DNA of 52,869 nucleotides from JBCCGR01 sp039029195 (GTDB lineage Bacteria > Pseudomonadota > Alphaproteobacteria > Rhizobiales > Rhizobiaceae): NCBI GenBank assembly GCA_039029195.1, contig JBCCGR010000031.1, forward strand, positions 1 to 52,869. Reading direction: 5' to 3'. Below are positions 33,128-41,672 of this stretch, one piece after another (the first letter of the stretch is position 1; every line of letters begins with the position of its first letter). Made by a program: the position numbers and the translations under genes. The notes under the pieces are model-generated. The model was given only the letters and a program-made list of their open reading frames with translations, was not told where the DNA came from and ran no database searches.

Positions 33128-33141
33128 AACGAGAGGCTGAC

Positions 33142-34062
33142 ATGGCTATCACTGCTTCGATGGTGAAGGAACTCCGCGACAAAACTGGCGCGGGCATGAT
33201 GGATTGTAAAACCGCACTCAACGAAAACGACGGCGACATGGAAGCCGCCATTGACTGGCTGCGCAAGAAGGGCATCGCCAAGGCCGACAAGAAGTCAGGC
33301 CGTACCGCCGCTGAAGGTCTTGTGGGCATCGCCACCGATGGCAACCGCGCCGCTGTGGTTGAGGTCAACTCCGAGACCGACTTTGTTGCCCGAAATGAAG
33401 GCTTTCAGGCGCTTGTAACCGGCGTAGCGAAGACTTCACTCGGAACCGACGGCTCAACGGACGCCATTCTGGCCGCTGATCTTGATGGCAAGCCAGTGAG
33501 CGATGCGATCACGGATGCTATCGCGACAATCGGTGAAAATATGAGCCTGCGCCGTGCGGCTGTCATGGAAGTGGGATCGGGCGTTGTTGCCTCCTACATT
33601 CACAATGCAGCGACCGACTCTCTTGGCAAAATCGGCGTTCTCGTGGCGCTCGAATCGGAAGGCGACGCTGGCGCATTGGCTGAAATCGGTCGTCAGGTTG
33701 CCATGCATGTTGCTGCGACCAACCCGCTTGCTGCCACAAAGGATGAGGTGGATGCTTCTGTGGTTGAGCGGGAAAAGGCAATTTTTGCTGATTCCGCCCG
33801 CCAGTCCGGCAAGCCTGAAAACATCATCGAAAAAATGGTGGAGGGCCGTTTGCGCAAGTTCTTTGAAGAAAATGTGCTGCTCTCTCAGACCTTTGTGATT
33901 GATGGTGAAAACACCGTCGAGCAGGCGCTGAAAAACGCCGAAGGCAAAGCCGGTAGCCCAATCGCTCTTAAAGGCTTTGTCCGCTTCCAGCTTGGTGAAG
34001 GCATCGAGAAAGAAGAAGATGATTTCGCCGCCGAAGTCGCTGCCATGAACAAGGCTGACTAA
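33142..34062 (+). CDS. tsf: Elongation factor Ts
   Basis: Nucleotide-exchange factor for EF-Tu, 306 residues. The N-terminal UBA-like domain is MVKELRDKTGAGMMDCKTAL, followed by the core with the TDFVARN motif that contacts EF-Tu, and a second subdomain further on. A GAGAGGCT ribosome-binding site precedes the ATG. rpsB-tsf-pyrH-frr order is widely conserved in bacteria. Confidence 0.97.
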   Translation: MAITASMVKELRDKTGAGMMDCKTALNENDGDMEAAIDWLRKKGIAKADKKSGRTAAEGLVGIATDGNRAAVVEVNSETDFVARNEGFQALVTGVAKTSLGTDGSTDAILAADLDGKPVSDAITDAIATIGENMSLRRAAVMEVGSGVVASYIHNAATDSLGKIGVLVALESEGDAGALAEIGRQVAMHVAATNPLAATKDEVDASVVEREKAIFADSARQSGKPENIIEKMVEGRLRKFFEENVLLSQTFVIDGENTVEQALKNAEGKAGSPIALKGFVRFQLGEGIEKEEDDFAAEVAAMNKAD

Positions 34063-34096
34063 ACAGGCATAGACGTAGAAATCTGCAAGTTCTGAT

Positions 34097-34129
34097 GAAG
34101 GGCGGTGGCGTGACAACGCACCGCCCTTC
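34097..34129 (+). terminator. Hairpin between tsf and pyrH
   Basis: GAAGGGCGGTG and CACCGCCCTTC form an 11-bp stem around an 11-nt loop, 35 bases after the tsf stop and 30 before pyrH. The T run is poor, so it is an imperfect terminator or attenuator. Confidence 0.6.
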
Positions 34130-34159
34130 GTGTATCCGGGCTTTGCTCAATTCCAAGTG

Positions 34160-34891
34160 ATGGATTCGACCGTGGCGCCGCCGATTTTCAAACGCATTTT
34201 GTACAAGGTTTCAGGCGAGGCTCTGATGGGCGATCAGGGCTTCGGCATTGATCCTAAAGCTGTTTCCCGCATTGTCGATGACATTGTTGCCGCCCGTCAG
34301 CTGGGTGTCTCTATCGCGTTGGTCGTAGGAGGTGGAAACATTTTTCGCGGGGTTTCACTCGCTGCCAAAGGTGCTGACCGGGTCACCGGAGACCACATGG
34401 GTATGCTCGCCATCATCATGAATGCCCTGTCTCTGCGCATGGCCTTTGAAGACCGTGATGTGCCGGCGGTAGTGCTTTCCGGCATTGCAGCACCCCAGGT
34501 TTGCGAAACCTTCACCCAGCGTGCACTCATTGAGCATCGCGATGCAGGAAAAATCATCATATTTGCAGGTGGAACGGGCAATCCGTTTTTTACCAGCGAC
34601 ACGGCAGCCGCTCTCCGGGCAGCCGAATTCGGCGCTGATGCTATTCTCAAGGGCACGCAGGTGGACGGCATATATTCTGCCGACCCGAAATCCGATCCCA
34701 ATGCCGAGTGGTTGCCGCAGTTGTCCTACGCGGATTTTCTCAACCGCGGCCTTAAAGTTATGGACGCTGCCGCAGTAAGTCTTGCGCGGGAAAACAATGT
34801 GGCCATTATGGTATTTTCAATTCGCGAACCTGGCGAACTATCACGCGTGCTGCAGGGTGAGGGGCACTATTCGACGGTTTCGGGGGACTGA
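34160..34891 (+). CDS. pyrH: UMP kinase
   Basis: Hexameric kinase converting UMP to UDP in pyrimidine nucleotide synthesis. 243 residues from the start chosen here (MDSTVAPPIFKRILYKVSGEAL). Family segments: YKVSGEALMG in the phosphate-binding loop, ALVVGGGNIFRG, and FFTSDTAAALRAAEFGADAILKGTQVDGIY near the nucleotide site. A start ten codons earlier would begin within the upstream hairpin-trailing region and looks less likely. The ribosome-binding site is weak. Confidence 0.95.
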   Translation: MDSTVAPPIFKRILYKVSGEALMGDQGFGIDPKAVSRIVDDIVAARQLGVSIALVVGGGNIFRGVSLAAKGADRVTGDHMGMLAIIMNALSLRMAFEDRDVPAVVLSGIAAPQVCETFTQRALIEHRDAGKIIIFAGGTGNPFFTSDTAAALRAAEFGADAILKGTQVDGIYSADPKSDPNAEWLPQLSYADFLNRGLKVMDAAAVSLARENNVAIMVFSIREPGELSRVLQGEGHYSTVSGD

Positions 34892-34975
34892 ACCCGCCTG
34901 AACGGAAAATGAACTTTGTAGCGCGGCGCAAAAATTTGCACGTTGTCGCAGCTAAAAGACTGATGAGGACGAATA

Positions 34976-35539
34976 ATGACAGATTCCAATCTGGATTTTG
35001 ATGATTTGACCCGCCGGATGGAGGGCGCCGTGTCCGCGTTCCGCAACGATCTTGGCGGTCTGCGCACGGGCAGGGCATCAACCAGCCTGCTCGACCCGGT
35101 AATGGTGGACGCGTACGGGCAGTCCATGCCAATCAATCAAGTGGCAACGGTAACAACGCCGGAAGCCCGCATGATTGGTGTTCAGGTCTGGGACAAATCC
35201 ATGGTTTCGGCTGTGGAGAAGGCCATTCGCGAATCCGATCTGGGCCTTAATCCCGTTGTGGATGGCACAAACCTGCGCATACCCTTGCCGGAACTCAACG
35301 AAGAGCGGCGCAAGGATCTGGTGAAAGTTGCACATCAATACGCCGAAAATGCACGGGTTGCGGTTCGCCATGTGCGCAGGGATGGTATGGATCTGTTGAA
35401 GAAACTCGAAAAAGACAAGGAAATCGGTCAGGACGATGCCCGTGCCTCTGGCGACAAGGTTCAGAAGGCAACGGATGACACGATTGCTCAGATCGACGAT
35501 CTACTTGGCCAAAAAGAACAGGAGATCATGCAGGTCTGA
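34976..35539 (+). CDS. frr: Ribosome recycling factor
   Basis: Splits post-termination ribosomes together with EF-G. 187 residues, the usual length and an almost entirely helical protein with the expected two-domain pattern: LRTGRASTSLLDPVMVDAYG at the hinge, PLNQVA-like PINQVATVTTPEARM in the beta domain, LNEERRKDLVK and the long C-terminal helix of the coiled-coil domain. TGATGAGGACGAATA carries the ribosome-binding site. Confidence 0.97.
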   Translation: MTDSNLDFDDLTRRMEGAVSAFRNDLGGLRTGRASTSLLDPVMVDAYGQSMPINQVATVTTPEARMIGVQVWDKSMVSAVEKAIRESDLGLNPVVDGTNLRIPLPELNEERRKDLVKVAHQYAENARVAVRHVRRDGMDLLKKLEKDKEIGQDDARASGDKVQKATDDTIAQIDDLLGQKEQEIMQV

Positions 35540-35568
35540 CGCTTGCTCGCGATGACCTGCGAAACCCG

Positions 35569-36330
35569 ATGACCATGTCCGACCACGCACATCAGACCTT
35601 GAACCCTGCCGCTGCGACTGCACCGCGGCATGTGGCCATCATCATGGATGGCAACGGGCGATGGGCGAAGGCGCGTGGACTTGGGCGTACACAAGGGCAT
35701 CGCAAAGGTGTGGAGGCGGTGCGTGCCGCCGTGCGAAACGCCGGTGAACTCGGCGTCAAATATCTGACCCTGTTTTCGTTTTCGTCTGAAAACTGGAGCC
35801 GTCCCGAGCAGGAAGTCAGCGACCTGATGGGGCTTTTGAAGCTCTTCATTCGTCGCGACCTTGCAGAATTGCATCGCGAAGGTGTGCGTGTGCACATCAT
35901 TGGCGAACGCTCGCACCTGCCAAAAGATATTGGCCCGCTGTTGGAAGAGGCGGAAAACCTAACCGCCAACAACAATGCGCTTCATCTCATCATTGCCTTC
36001 AACTATGGCGCTCGCGATGAGATTGCCCGCGCGACAAAGCTTATCGCGCAAAAGGTCGCCAACGGCGAGATCCGCCCCGAAGATGTGGATGATGCCATGG
36101 TGGCGCAACATCTCGACACCAATGCCTTTCCCGATCCTGATCTGATCATCCGCACGTCAGGCGAAATGCGACTATCAAATTTCCTGCTCTACCAGGCGGC
36201 TTATGCGGAATTCGTTTTTCTCGATTGCCTGTGGCCGGATTTTGATCGCGCCGAAATGGAAAGGGCGTTTGCAATCTTCGCATCACGCGACCGGCGCCGG
36301 GGAGGGTTGTCCTCCACTGTTGCGTCGTGA
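35569..36330 (+). CDS. uppS: Undecaprenyl diphosphate synthase (cis-prenyltransferase)
   Basis: Builds the C55 carrier lipid for peptidoglycan and O-antigen from IPP and FPP. 253 residues. The catalytic Asp is in IIMDGNGRWAK; GHRKGVEAVR, LFSFSSENW and, near the C-terminus, DLIIRTSGEMRLSNFLLYQ complete the family motifs. Two ATGs six bases apart are possible starts; neither has a strong ribosome-binding site. It is followed 33 bases later by cdsA. Confidence 0.96.
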   Translation: MTMSDHAHQTLNPAAATAPRHVAIIMDGNGRWAKARGLGRTQGHRKGVEAVRAAVRNAGELGVKYLTLFSFSSENWSRPEQEVSDLMGLLKLFIRRDLAELHREGVRVHIIGERSHLPKDIGPLLEEAENLTANNNALHLIIAFNYGARDEIARATKLIAQKVANGEIRPEDVDDAMVAQHLDTNAFPDPDLIIRTSGEMRLSNFLLYQAAYAEFVFLDCLWPDFDRAEMERAFAIFASRDRRRGGLSSTVAS

Positions 36331-36363
36331 TTTTTCCGCCTGCCTACGGAATCTGGCTCTGAA

Positions 36364-37146
36364 ATGAGCGACGAACTGCGCCTCCGAATTATTTCCGGTG
36401 TTTTGCTCGCAGCGCTTGCAATCTTCATTGATTGGGTCGGCGGGATTCTCTTCACAACGTTCCTGTGCCTCGTGGCCGGTATTCTGCTGTTCGAGTGGCT
36501 CAGAATGTTGGAGACCTCATCCGACATTCTCGGAAAATGTTTCTATTGGCTGTTCCTGCTCGCCGGAATTGGCGCTCTGGAACTTGATGCTGTGAATGAG
36601 GCGTACGCCGCCGCCGCGTTTGGAACCATTTGTCTATTTCTGTGGTCGCTGGTTTACGGAAACTCTAAACTGGCCTGCTTTGGCATCGCCTATGCCTTGC
36701 TGCCGGTGATCGCACTTTATGCATTGCGCAATCACTCGTCTGGCGATGGCGGCATGCTCGTCTTCGGCCTGTTCATGCTGGTGTGGGCAACAGATTCAGC
36801 GGCCTATTTTGTTGGGCGTTCTGTTGGAGGGCCAAAGCTCTGGCCGGCGGTTTCTCCCAACAAGACCTGGTCAGGTTTCTTTGGCGGACTGTTTGGTGGC
36901 GCGGTTGCTGCCGTGATTGCCGCATTTTTTGTCAACTGGATCGGGGTGTTGGCGGCATTTTTTGGTGGAGCGCTGGTCTCTGTCACATCGCAGCTTGGTG
37001 ATCTGTTTGAATCTTTGCTCAAAAGGCGGAGTGGCGTGAAGGATTCAGGTTCGATCATTCCCGGCCACGGCGGCGTCATGGATCGCGTGGATGGGCTGAT
37101 CTTTGCGGCAGTTGCAGCCCAACTTCTGATCTATCTTTCCGCCTGA
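36364..37146 (+). CDS. cdsA: Phosphatidate cytidylyltransferase
   Basis: Makes CDP-diacylglycerol, precursor of all phospholipids. 260 residues, about eight membrane helices. The CDS signature is complete near the C-terminus: SLLKRRSGVKDSGSIIPGHGG followed by VMDRVDG. ATG follows the end of uppS by 33 bases. In most relatives the next gene would be dxr; here it is an ATPase gene. Confidence 0.96.
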   Translation: MSDELRLRIISGVLLAALAIFIDWVGGILFTTFLCLVAGILLFEWLRMLETSSDILGKCFYWLFLLAGIGALELDAVNEAYAAAAFGTICLFLWSLVYGNSKLACFGIAYALLPVIALYALRNHSSGDGGMLVFGLFMLVWATDSAAYFVGRSVGGPKLWPAVSPNKTWSGFFGGLFGGAVAAVIAAFFVNWIGVLAAFFGGALVSVTSQLGDLFESLLKRRSGVKDSGSIIPGHGGVMDRVDGLIFAAVAAQLLIYLSA

Positions 37147-37212
37147 GGTCCGGCTCGGCTGTTCGCCGTCTGGCCAGCACCACAACATCACAAAAAATGG
37201 AGAACATTCGAG

Positions 37213-37746
37213 ATGCCGAAGTGTGTCTTGATCACCGGTTGTTCAGGCGGTGGAAAATCGACCCTGCTATCGGCTCTTGCAGCACAGGGTTACACGACAG
37301 TTCCCGAACCTGGACGTCGTATCGTCCAGTCAGAATTCGCATCAGGCGGTCAGGCCCTGCCATGGCAGGATCCAGTCTCATTTTCTCGCAAGGCCGTAGA
37401 ATTGGCACTTTCAGATCTGGAATCCGTTCCTGATAATGCGGGAACCGTGTTCTTTGATCGAGGATTGATTGACGCTTTGACCGCGCTGGAACACCATTCT
37501 GGCACCAGCGTGCAGCACCTTTGGCAAGCGACCAGATCCTACGAGCGCATTGTGTTTGTTGCCCCACCATGGAGCGAAATATTCTTGCAGGATGAAGAAC
37601 GCCGTCACACATTTGAACAGGCCAGCGACGAGTACCAGCGAATTCTGGTGAAGCTCCTGGATCACGGGTTTTCCGCAATCGAATTGCCCAAGGTTCCCGT
37701 TCCCGAACGTGTTCGGTTTGTGATCCATGAATTGAACCAAACTTGA
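37213..37746 (+). CDS. AAA_28-type predicted ATPase in the dxr position
   Basis: 177 residues, soluble. The N-terminal Walker A is GCSGGGKST (residues 9-17); VFFDRGLIDAL (around residue 82) and a Tyr/Arg-rich C-terminal half match the AAA_28 / COG3911 family of small P-loop NTPases, which resemble nucleotide or nicotinamide-riboside kinases. Substrate unknown. It has its own GGAGA ribosome-binding site 66 bases after cdsA and lies between cdsA and rseP, where Dxr, the second MEP-pathway enzyme, is encoded in many alphaproteobacteria. No similarity to Dxr is visible. Confidence 0.85.
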   Translation: MPKCVLITGCSGGGKSTLLSALAAQGYTTVPEPGRRIVQSEFASGGQALPWQDPVSFSRKAVELALSDLESVPDNAGTVFFDRGLIDALTALEHHSGTSVQHLWQATRSYERIVFVAPPWSEIFLQDEERRHTFEQASDEYQRILVKLLDHGFSAIELPKVPVPERVRFVIHELNQT

Positions 37747-37907
37747 AGGTTGGCAGCGCTCAATCTGGTTTGAACACCCATCACGATATGTTAACCATAG
37801 AATTCGGATTCTGGCCGCAATTCAGACAATTTGCGGCTCATAAAGCTTCTTGAAAATCCCCTGTGCCTTATCTGGAGCAGGACGCAATAAACTGGGAACA
37901 CCAAAGC

Positions 37908-39044
37908 ATGGGTGACTTGTTTCAATCGACCGGCGGATTTTTGTTCGGAACCGTCGTGCCGTTTTTGTTCGTGCTCACAATTGTCGTGTTCTTTCATGAA
38001 CTTGGCCACTATCTGGTCGCGCGCTGGAACAAGGTGAAAATCGAAGCATTTGCTGTCGGTTTTGGACCGGAGCTTTTCGGCTTCACGGACAAGCACAAAA
38101 CCCGGTGGAAGGTCTGCGCCATTCCGCTTGGCGGATATGTGAAATTTTTGGGCGATGATGGGGTTGCAAGCACGCCGGATCGCGAAAAGCTTTCCCATCT
38201 ATCTCAAGAAGAGTTTGCCGGAACATTTGAATCAAAATCCGTTGGCCAAAGAGCCGCGATTGCCGTTGCCGGCCCGATTGCAAACTTCATCCTGGCAATT
38301 GCGATCTTCACGGCCACCTTCATGATTTACGAGCAGGTGGTGCGCGAAGCCGTCGTCGGCGAGGTGGTTGAAGGCATGCCGGCGGAAGCAGCAGGCTTCC
38401 AGAAAGGGGACCGCATCACAGCGATCAACGGCACTCCGGTCAAAAGTTTTGAAGACCTGCAACGAATTGTGAGCGTTCGTTACGATCAGGGGCTCACAAT
38501 TGACATCATCCGGGGCAATCAAAAGAAAAGCCTCTCTGTCACACCCAAAATGACCGAGCACAAAGACCGTTTCGGAAACGAGTTCAATCAGGGCATGCTC
38601 GGCATCCGTAGTTCTTCCGACAAGAACGATTATCAGCTCATTTCGCTCGGACCCTGGGATGCATTTGTTGCAGCTGTGGATCGCACATTCTACGTCGCTC
38701 AACGCACACTCTATTTCATTTACGAGATCATCACGGGTCATCAGGAAGCTAAACAGCTTCGCGGCCCAGCCGGAATTGCCGAGGTTTCTTCGCAGGTTGC
38801 GACCCTCGGCATCGCACCGCTGATCTCTTTGGCGGCATTGCTTTCAATCAGCATCGGGCTGTTGAACCTGTTCCCGATACCCATGCTCGATGGCGGTCAT
38901 CTTCTTTACTACGCAGTGGAAGCCATCCGGGGTAAGGCGCTTAGTCCAAAGATGCAGGATCTTGGTTTCCGCATCGGCATTGCCTGCGTGTTCGGACTGC
39001 TGATATTCGCCACATTCAACGATATCACACGTATTCTGTCGTAA
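37908..39044 (+). CDS. rseP: RseP-type site-2 intramembrane metalloprotease
   Basis: Inner-membrane zinc protease that cleaves anti-sigma factors and signal-peptide remnants. 378 residues. The zinc motif FFHELGHYL lies in the first helix, a PDZ domain covers about residues 115-200 (GMPAEAAGFQKGDRITAINGTPV), and the second catalytic motif is NLFPIPMLDGGHLL. I prefer the ATG giving MGDLFQSTGG (GGGA 10 bases upstream) over a GTG 45 bases earlier that has no ribosome-binding site. Confidence 0.95.
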   Translation: MGDLFQSTGGFLFGTVVPFLFVLTIVVFFHELGHYLVARWNKVKIEAFAVGFGPELFGFTDKHKTRWKVCAIPLGGYVKFLGDDGVASTPDREKLSHLSQEEFAGTFESKSVGQRAAIAVAGPIANFILAIAIFTATFMIYEQVVREAVVGEVVEGMPAEAAGFQKGDRITAINGTPVKSFEDLQRIVSVRYDQGLTIDIIRGNQKKSLSVTPKMTEHKDRFGNEFNQGMLGIRSSSDKNDYQLISLGPWDAFVAAVDRTFYVAQRTLYFIYEIITGHQEAKQLRGPAGIAEVSSQVATLGIAPLISLAALLSISIGLLNLFPIPMLDGGHLLYYAVEAIRGKALSPKMQDLGFRIGIACVFGLLIFATFNDITRILS

Positions 39045-39262
39045 CGGCGCAACGGGATTTGGGGATTAACAGATTGTTAAGTGTGTGTTGCGGTTGCGCC
39101 GCGTTGTTAAAAAATTGCAAATTTCTTCCTTCAACAGTGGTTGCACGGCTGGGAAAACGCTGTAGAAACAAACGGCATGGGTGGGATTCTGTGGGGTCGC
39201 CGAGTCGCGTGATTTGGGTTCGAACATTCCCATCAAATGAGAATAAGAAGGTATCAGCCCTG

Positions 39263-41602
39263 ATGAAGGCTATCTTGAATTTCGCCAGAACTGCGATTGC
39301 GGCTCTGGCCTTGTATTCAGCCTCCGGACTGGTGGCAGGGCAGAACCTGCCTGGTTTGAGTTCAATTGCGCAGGCGGCAGTTGTCCGCAGCATCACCGTT
39401 CAGGGCAACCAGCGCGTGGATGCGGATACGGTGCGCTCTTACGTAACTATTGTTCCTGGTCGTTCGTTCTCAAACTTCGATATTGATGAATCCGTCAAGC
39501 AGCTATTCGCAACAGGACTGTTTGGCGATGTGGAGATTTTCCAGCGCCGCCGGATTCTGGTTGTTGTCGTTACGGAAAACCCGACCGTCAATCAGGTCAT
39601 CTTCAAAGGCAATAAGCGGCTGAAGGACGGAAAGCTGAAAGAAGCCATTCAGCTTGATGGCCGTTCAATCCTTTCGGAAGGTGCGCTTGAAAGTGATGTC
39701 AATCGCATTCGTGAAGCTTATCGCCTGACGGGTCGCACCAATGCCAATGTGAGCGGACGCACCGTTGAGTTGCCCAACAACCGCGTCAACGTGGTCTTCG
39801 ACATCAATGAAGGCGGCAAGACAAAGATCAAGAAAATCACATTTATCGGCAACAGCGCCTACCGCGATGGTCGATTGAAAGAAGTGATCACCATCAAGCA
39901 GAGCAATCTGCTGAGCTGGCTGAAAAACGACGACATCTATGATGAGGATCGGCTGCGCGCTGACGAAGAACGTCTTCGCCGGTTTTACTTCAACCACGGC
40001 TATGCTGACTTCCGTGTCATCTCGTCCATTGCCGAGCTGGATGCGGAAAACAATCACTACATCATCACAATTACTGTGGATGAGGGAGACCTCTACCGCT
40101 TTGGCGACGTTTCGGTCGATAATGCCATCCAAGAGGTGGACACGGACCGCCTTGAGCGTCTGGTTAAAACCCGCACGGGTGACAAATACAGCGCCGACAA
40201 GGTTGAAAAGACGCTGGTTGCTCTTACGAACGAAATTGCCGGTTCCGGTTACGCCTTCGCTCAGGTGACACCGCGCGGTAGCCGCGACTTCGACAGTCAG
40301 ACGATCTCCGTAATCTATCTGGTTGATGAAGGTCCCCGCGTTTACATCGAGCGCATCGACATTCGGGGCAACACCAGAACCCGCGACCACGTTATCCGCC
40401 GGGAGTTCGACGTTTCAGAAGGTGATGCTTACAACCGTGTTCTGGTGAACCGGGCAAAACGGCGTCTTGATGCACTTGGTTACTTCAAGACTGTGTCAAT
40501 CGGCACCGAGCAGGGCTCTTCGCCAGACCGCGTCGTTCTTGTGGTGCGTGTTGAAGATCAGCCAACCGGCGAATTCTCGATCGGTGGTGGCTATTCGACA
40601 GCAAGTGGCGCGCTGGCCGAAATTTCATTCTCCGAAAAGAACTTCCTTGGGCGTGGTCAGCACATCCGTATCGCTGCGGGCCTCGGCCTCGATGATGACA
40701 GCAAGTACGAGTTCTCGTTCACTGAGCCATACTTCTTGGGTCGCCGCATTGCCGCTGGTTTTGACATCGTTCAGTCTACCACCACTGCGGACGATTCCAT
40801 TCTTTACGAGAATGTCACAACGCTTGGCCGCCTTCGCGCGAAATTCCCACTCAATGACGATTTGAGTGTTGAATTGAACTACACCTTCAAGAACGAAGAC
40901 ATCTCGGTTTCCAATCCTGCAGCGGTTTCCGCCGCCACGCGGCAGGCGATCGGAACCTGGGTGACATCTTCGGTTGGTTACACGGTTGTCTACAGCACTA
41001 TTGATAACTTCCAGGTCCCGCGGGAAGGCATCTACGTCAAGTTCAGCCAGGACTTTGCCGGTGTTGGTGGTGACGCCAGCTATATCAAGACCACTGGTCG
41101 TGCCACCGCTTACCACACGGTTTCGGAAGAATTCGATCTGGTTGTTATGGGTGCTGTGGGAGCAGGTCACATTGTTGGACTGGGCCAGAATCTGCGCATT
41201 GTGGACAACTTCTTCCAGGGCGGTGAAACCATTCGCGGCTTTGCCCGCTATGGTATTGGTCCCCGGGACATCGGCACAAACGAAGCGCTTGGTGGCACGA
41301 CATACATCAATGCAACGGCTGAGCTTCAGTTCCCATTGCCTGCAGTACCTACATCCTTCGGATTGCGTGGTGCCGTGTTTGCTGAAGCTGGAACGCTTTA
41401 TGGCAACGAGTTCAGCGGTGCCGGTCTCGCAGCTTCCACACTGTCGACGTTCAACGATGACACAATTCGCGCCTCTATCGGTGCCTCCATCATCTGGAAT
41501 TCGCCGTTTGGCCCCTTGCGTGCCGACTTTGCCCATGCGCTTAACAAGGCAGCATTCGACCGCACGGAACTGTTCAGATTTGGCGTGAGCACGAAGTTCT
41601 AA
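39263..41602 (+). CDS. bamA: Outer-membrane protein assembly factor BamA
   Basis: Essential outer-membrane insertase. 779 residues from the ATG giving MKAILNFARTAIAAL, which starts a good signal peptide (cleavage probably near AQAAVV). Five POTRA domains follow (for example VRSITVQGNQRVDADTVRSYV, VNQVIFKGNKRLKDGKLKEAI, IKKITFIGNSAYRDGRLKEVI, VYIERIDIRGNTRTRDHVIRREF), then the 16-strand barrel with the conserved GGETIRGF lid-loop motif, a variant of the usual VRGF, and a C-terminal strand ending in Phe. AAGAAGGT lies upstream. The next gene, lpxD, is behind a strong terminator. Confidence 0.95.
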   Translation: MKAILNFARTAIAALALYSASGLVAGQNLPGLSSIAQAAVVRSITVQGNQRVDADTVRSYVTIVPGRSFSNFDIDESVKQLFATGLFGDVEIFQRRRILVVVVTENPTVNQVIFKGNKRLKDGKLKEAIQLDGRSILSEGALESDVNRIREAYRLTGRTNANVSGRTVELPNNRVNVVFDINEGGKTKIKKITFIGNSAYRDGRLKEVITIKQSNLLSWLKNDDIYDEDRLRADEERLRRFYFNHGYADFRVISSIAELDAENNHYIITITVDEGDLYRFGDVSVDNAIQEVDTDRLERLVKTRTGDKYSADKVEKTLVALTNEIAGSGYAFAQVTPRGSRDFDSQTISVIYLVDEGPRVYIERIDIRGNTRTRDHVIRREFDVSEGDAYNRVLVNRAKRRLDALGYFKTVSIGTEQGSSPDRVVLVVRVEDQPTGEFSIGGGYSTASGALAEISFSEKNFLGRGQHIRIAAGLGLDDDSKYEFSFTEPYFLGRRIAAGFDIVQSTTTADDSILYENVTTLGRLRAKFPLNDDLSVELNYTFKNEDISVSNPAAVSAATRQAIGTWVTSSVGYTVVYSTIDNFQVPREGIYVKFSQDFAGVGGDASYIKTTGRATAYHTVSEEFDLVVMGAVGAGHIVGLGQNLRIVDNFFQGGETIRGFARYGIGPRDIGTNEALGGTTYINATAELQFPLPAVPTSFGLRGAVFAEAGTLYGNEFSGAGLAASTLSTFNDDTIRASIGASIIWNSPFGPLRADFAHALNKAAFDRTELFRFGVSTKF

Positions 41603-41622
41603 GTCCACGCAGCTTGACATTC

Positions 41623-41652
41623 AGACCGCCGCAATGCGGCGGTCTTTTTTTT
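41623..41652 (+). terminator. Strong intrinsic terminator between bamA and lpxD
   Basis: Perfect 10-bp stem AGACCGCCGC/GCGGCGGTCT with a 3-nt loop and eight T. It ends only 20 bases before the lpxD ATG, so lpxD needs either read-through or a promoter inside bamA. Confidence 0.92.
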
Positions 41653-41672
41653 GACGGAAAGAACCATGCAAA

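Noticed and set aside
40625..41620. 331-codon minus-strand frame over bamA
   Set aside because: Antisense to the BamA barrel, which has signal peptide, POTRA motifs and a C-terminal Phe; no independent evidence of coding.
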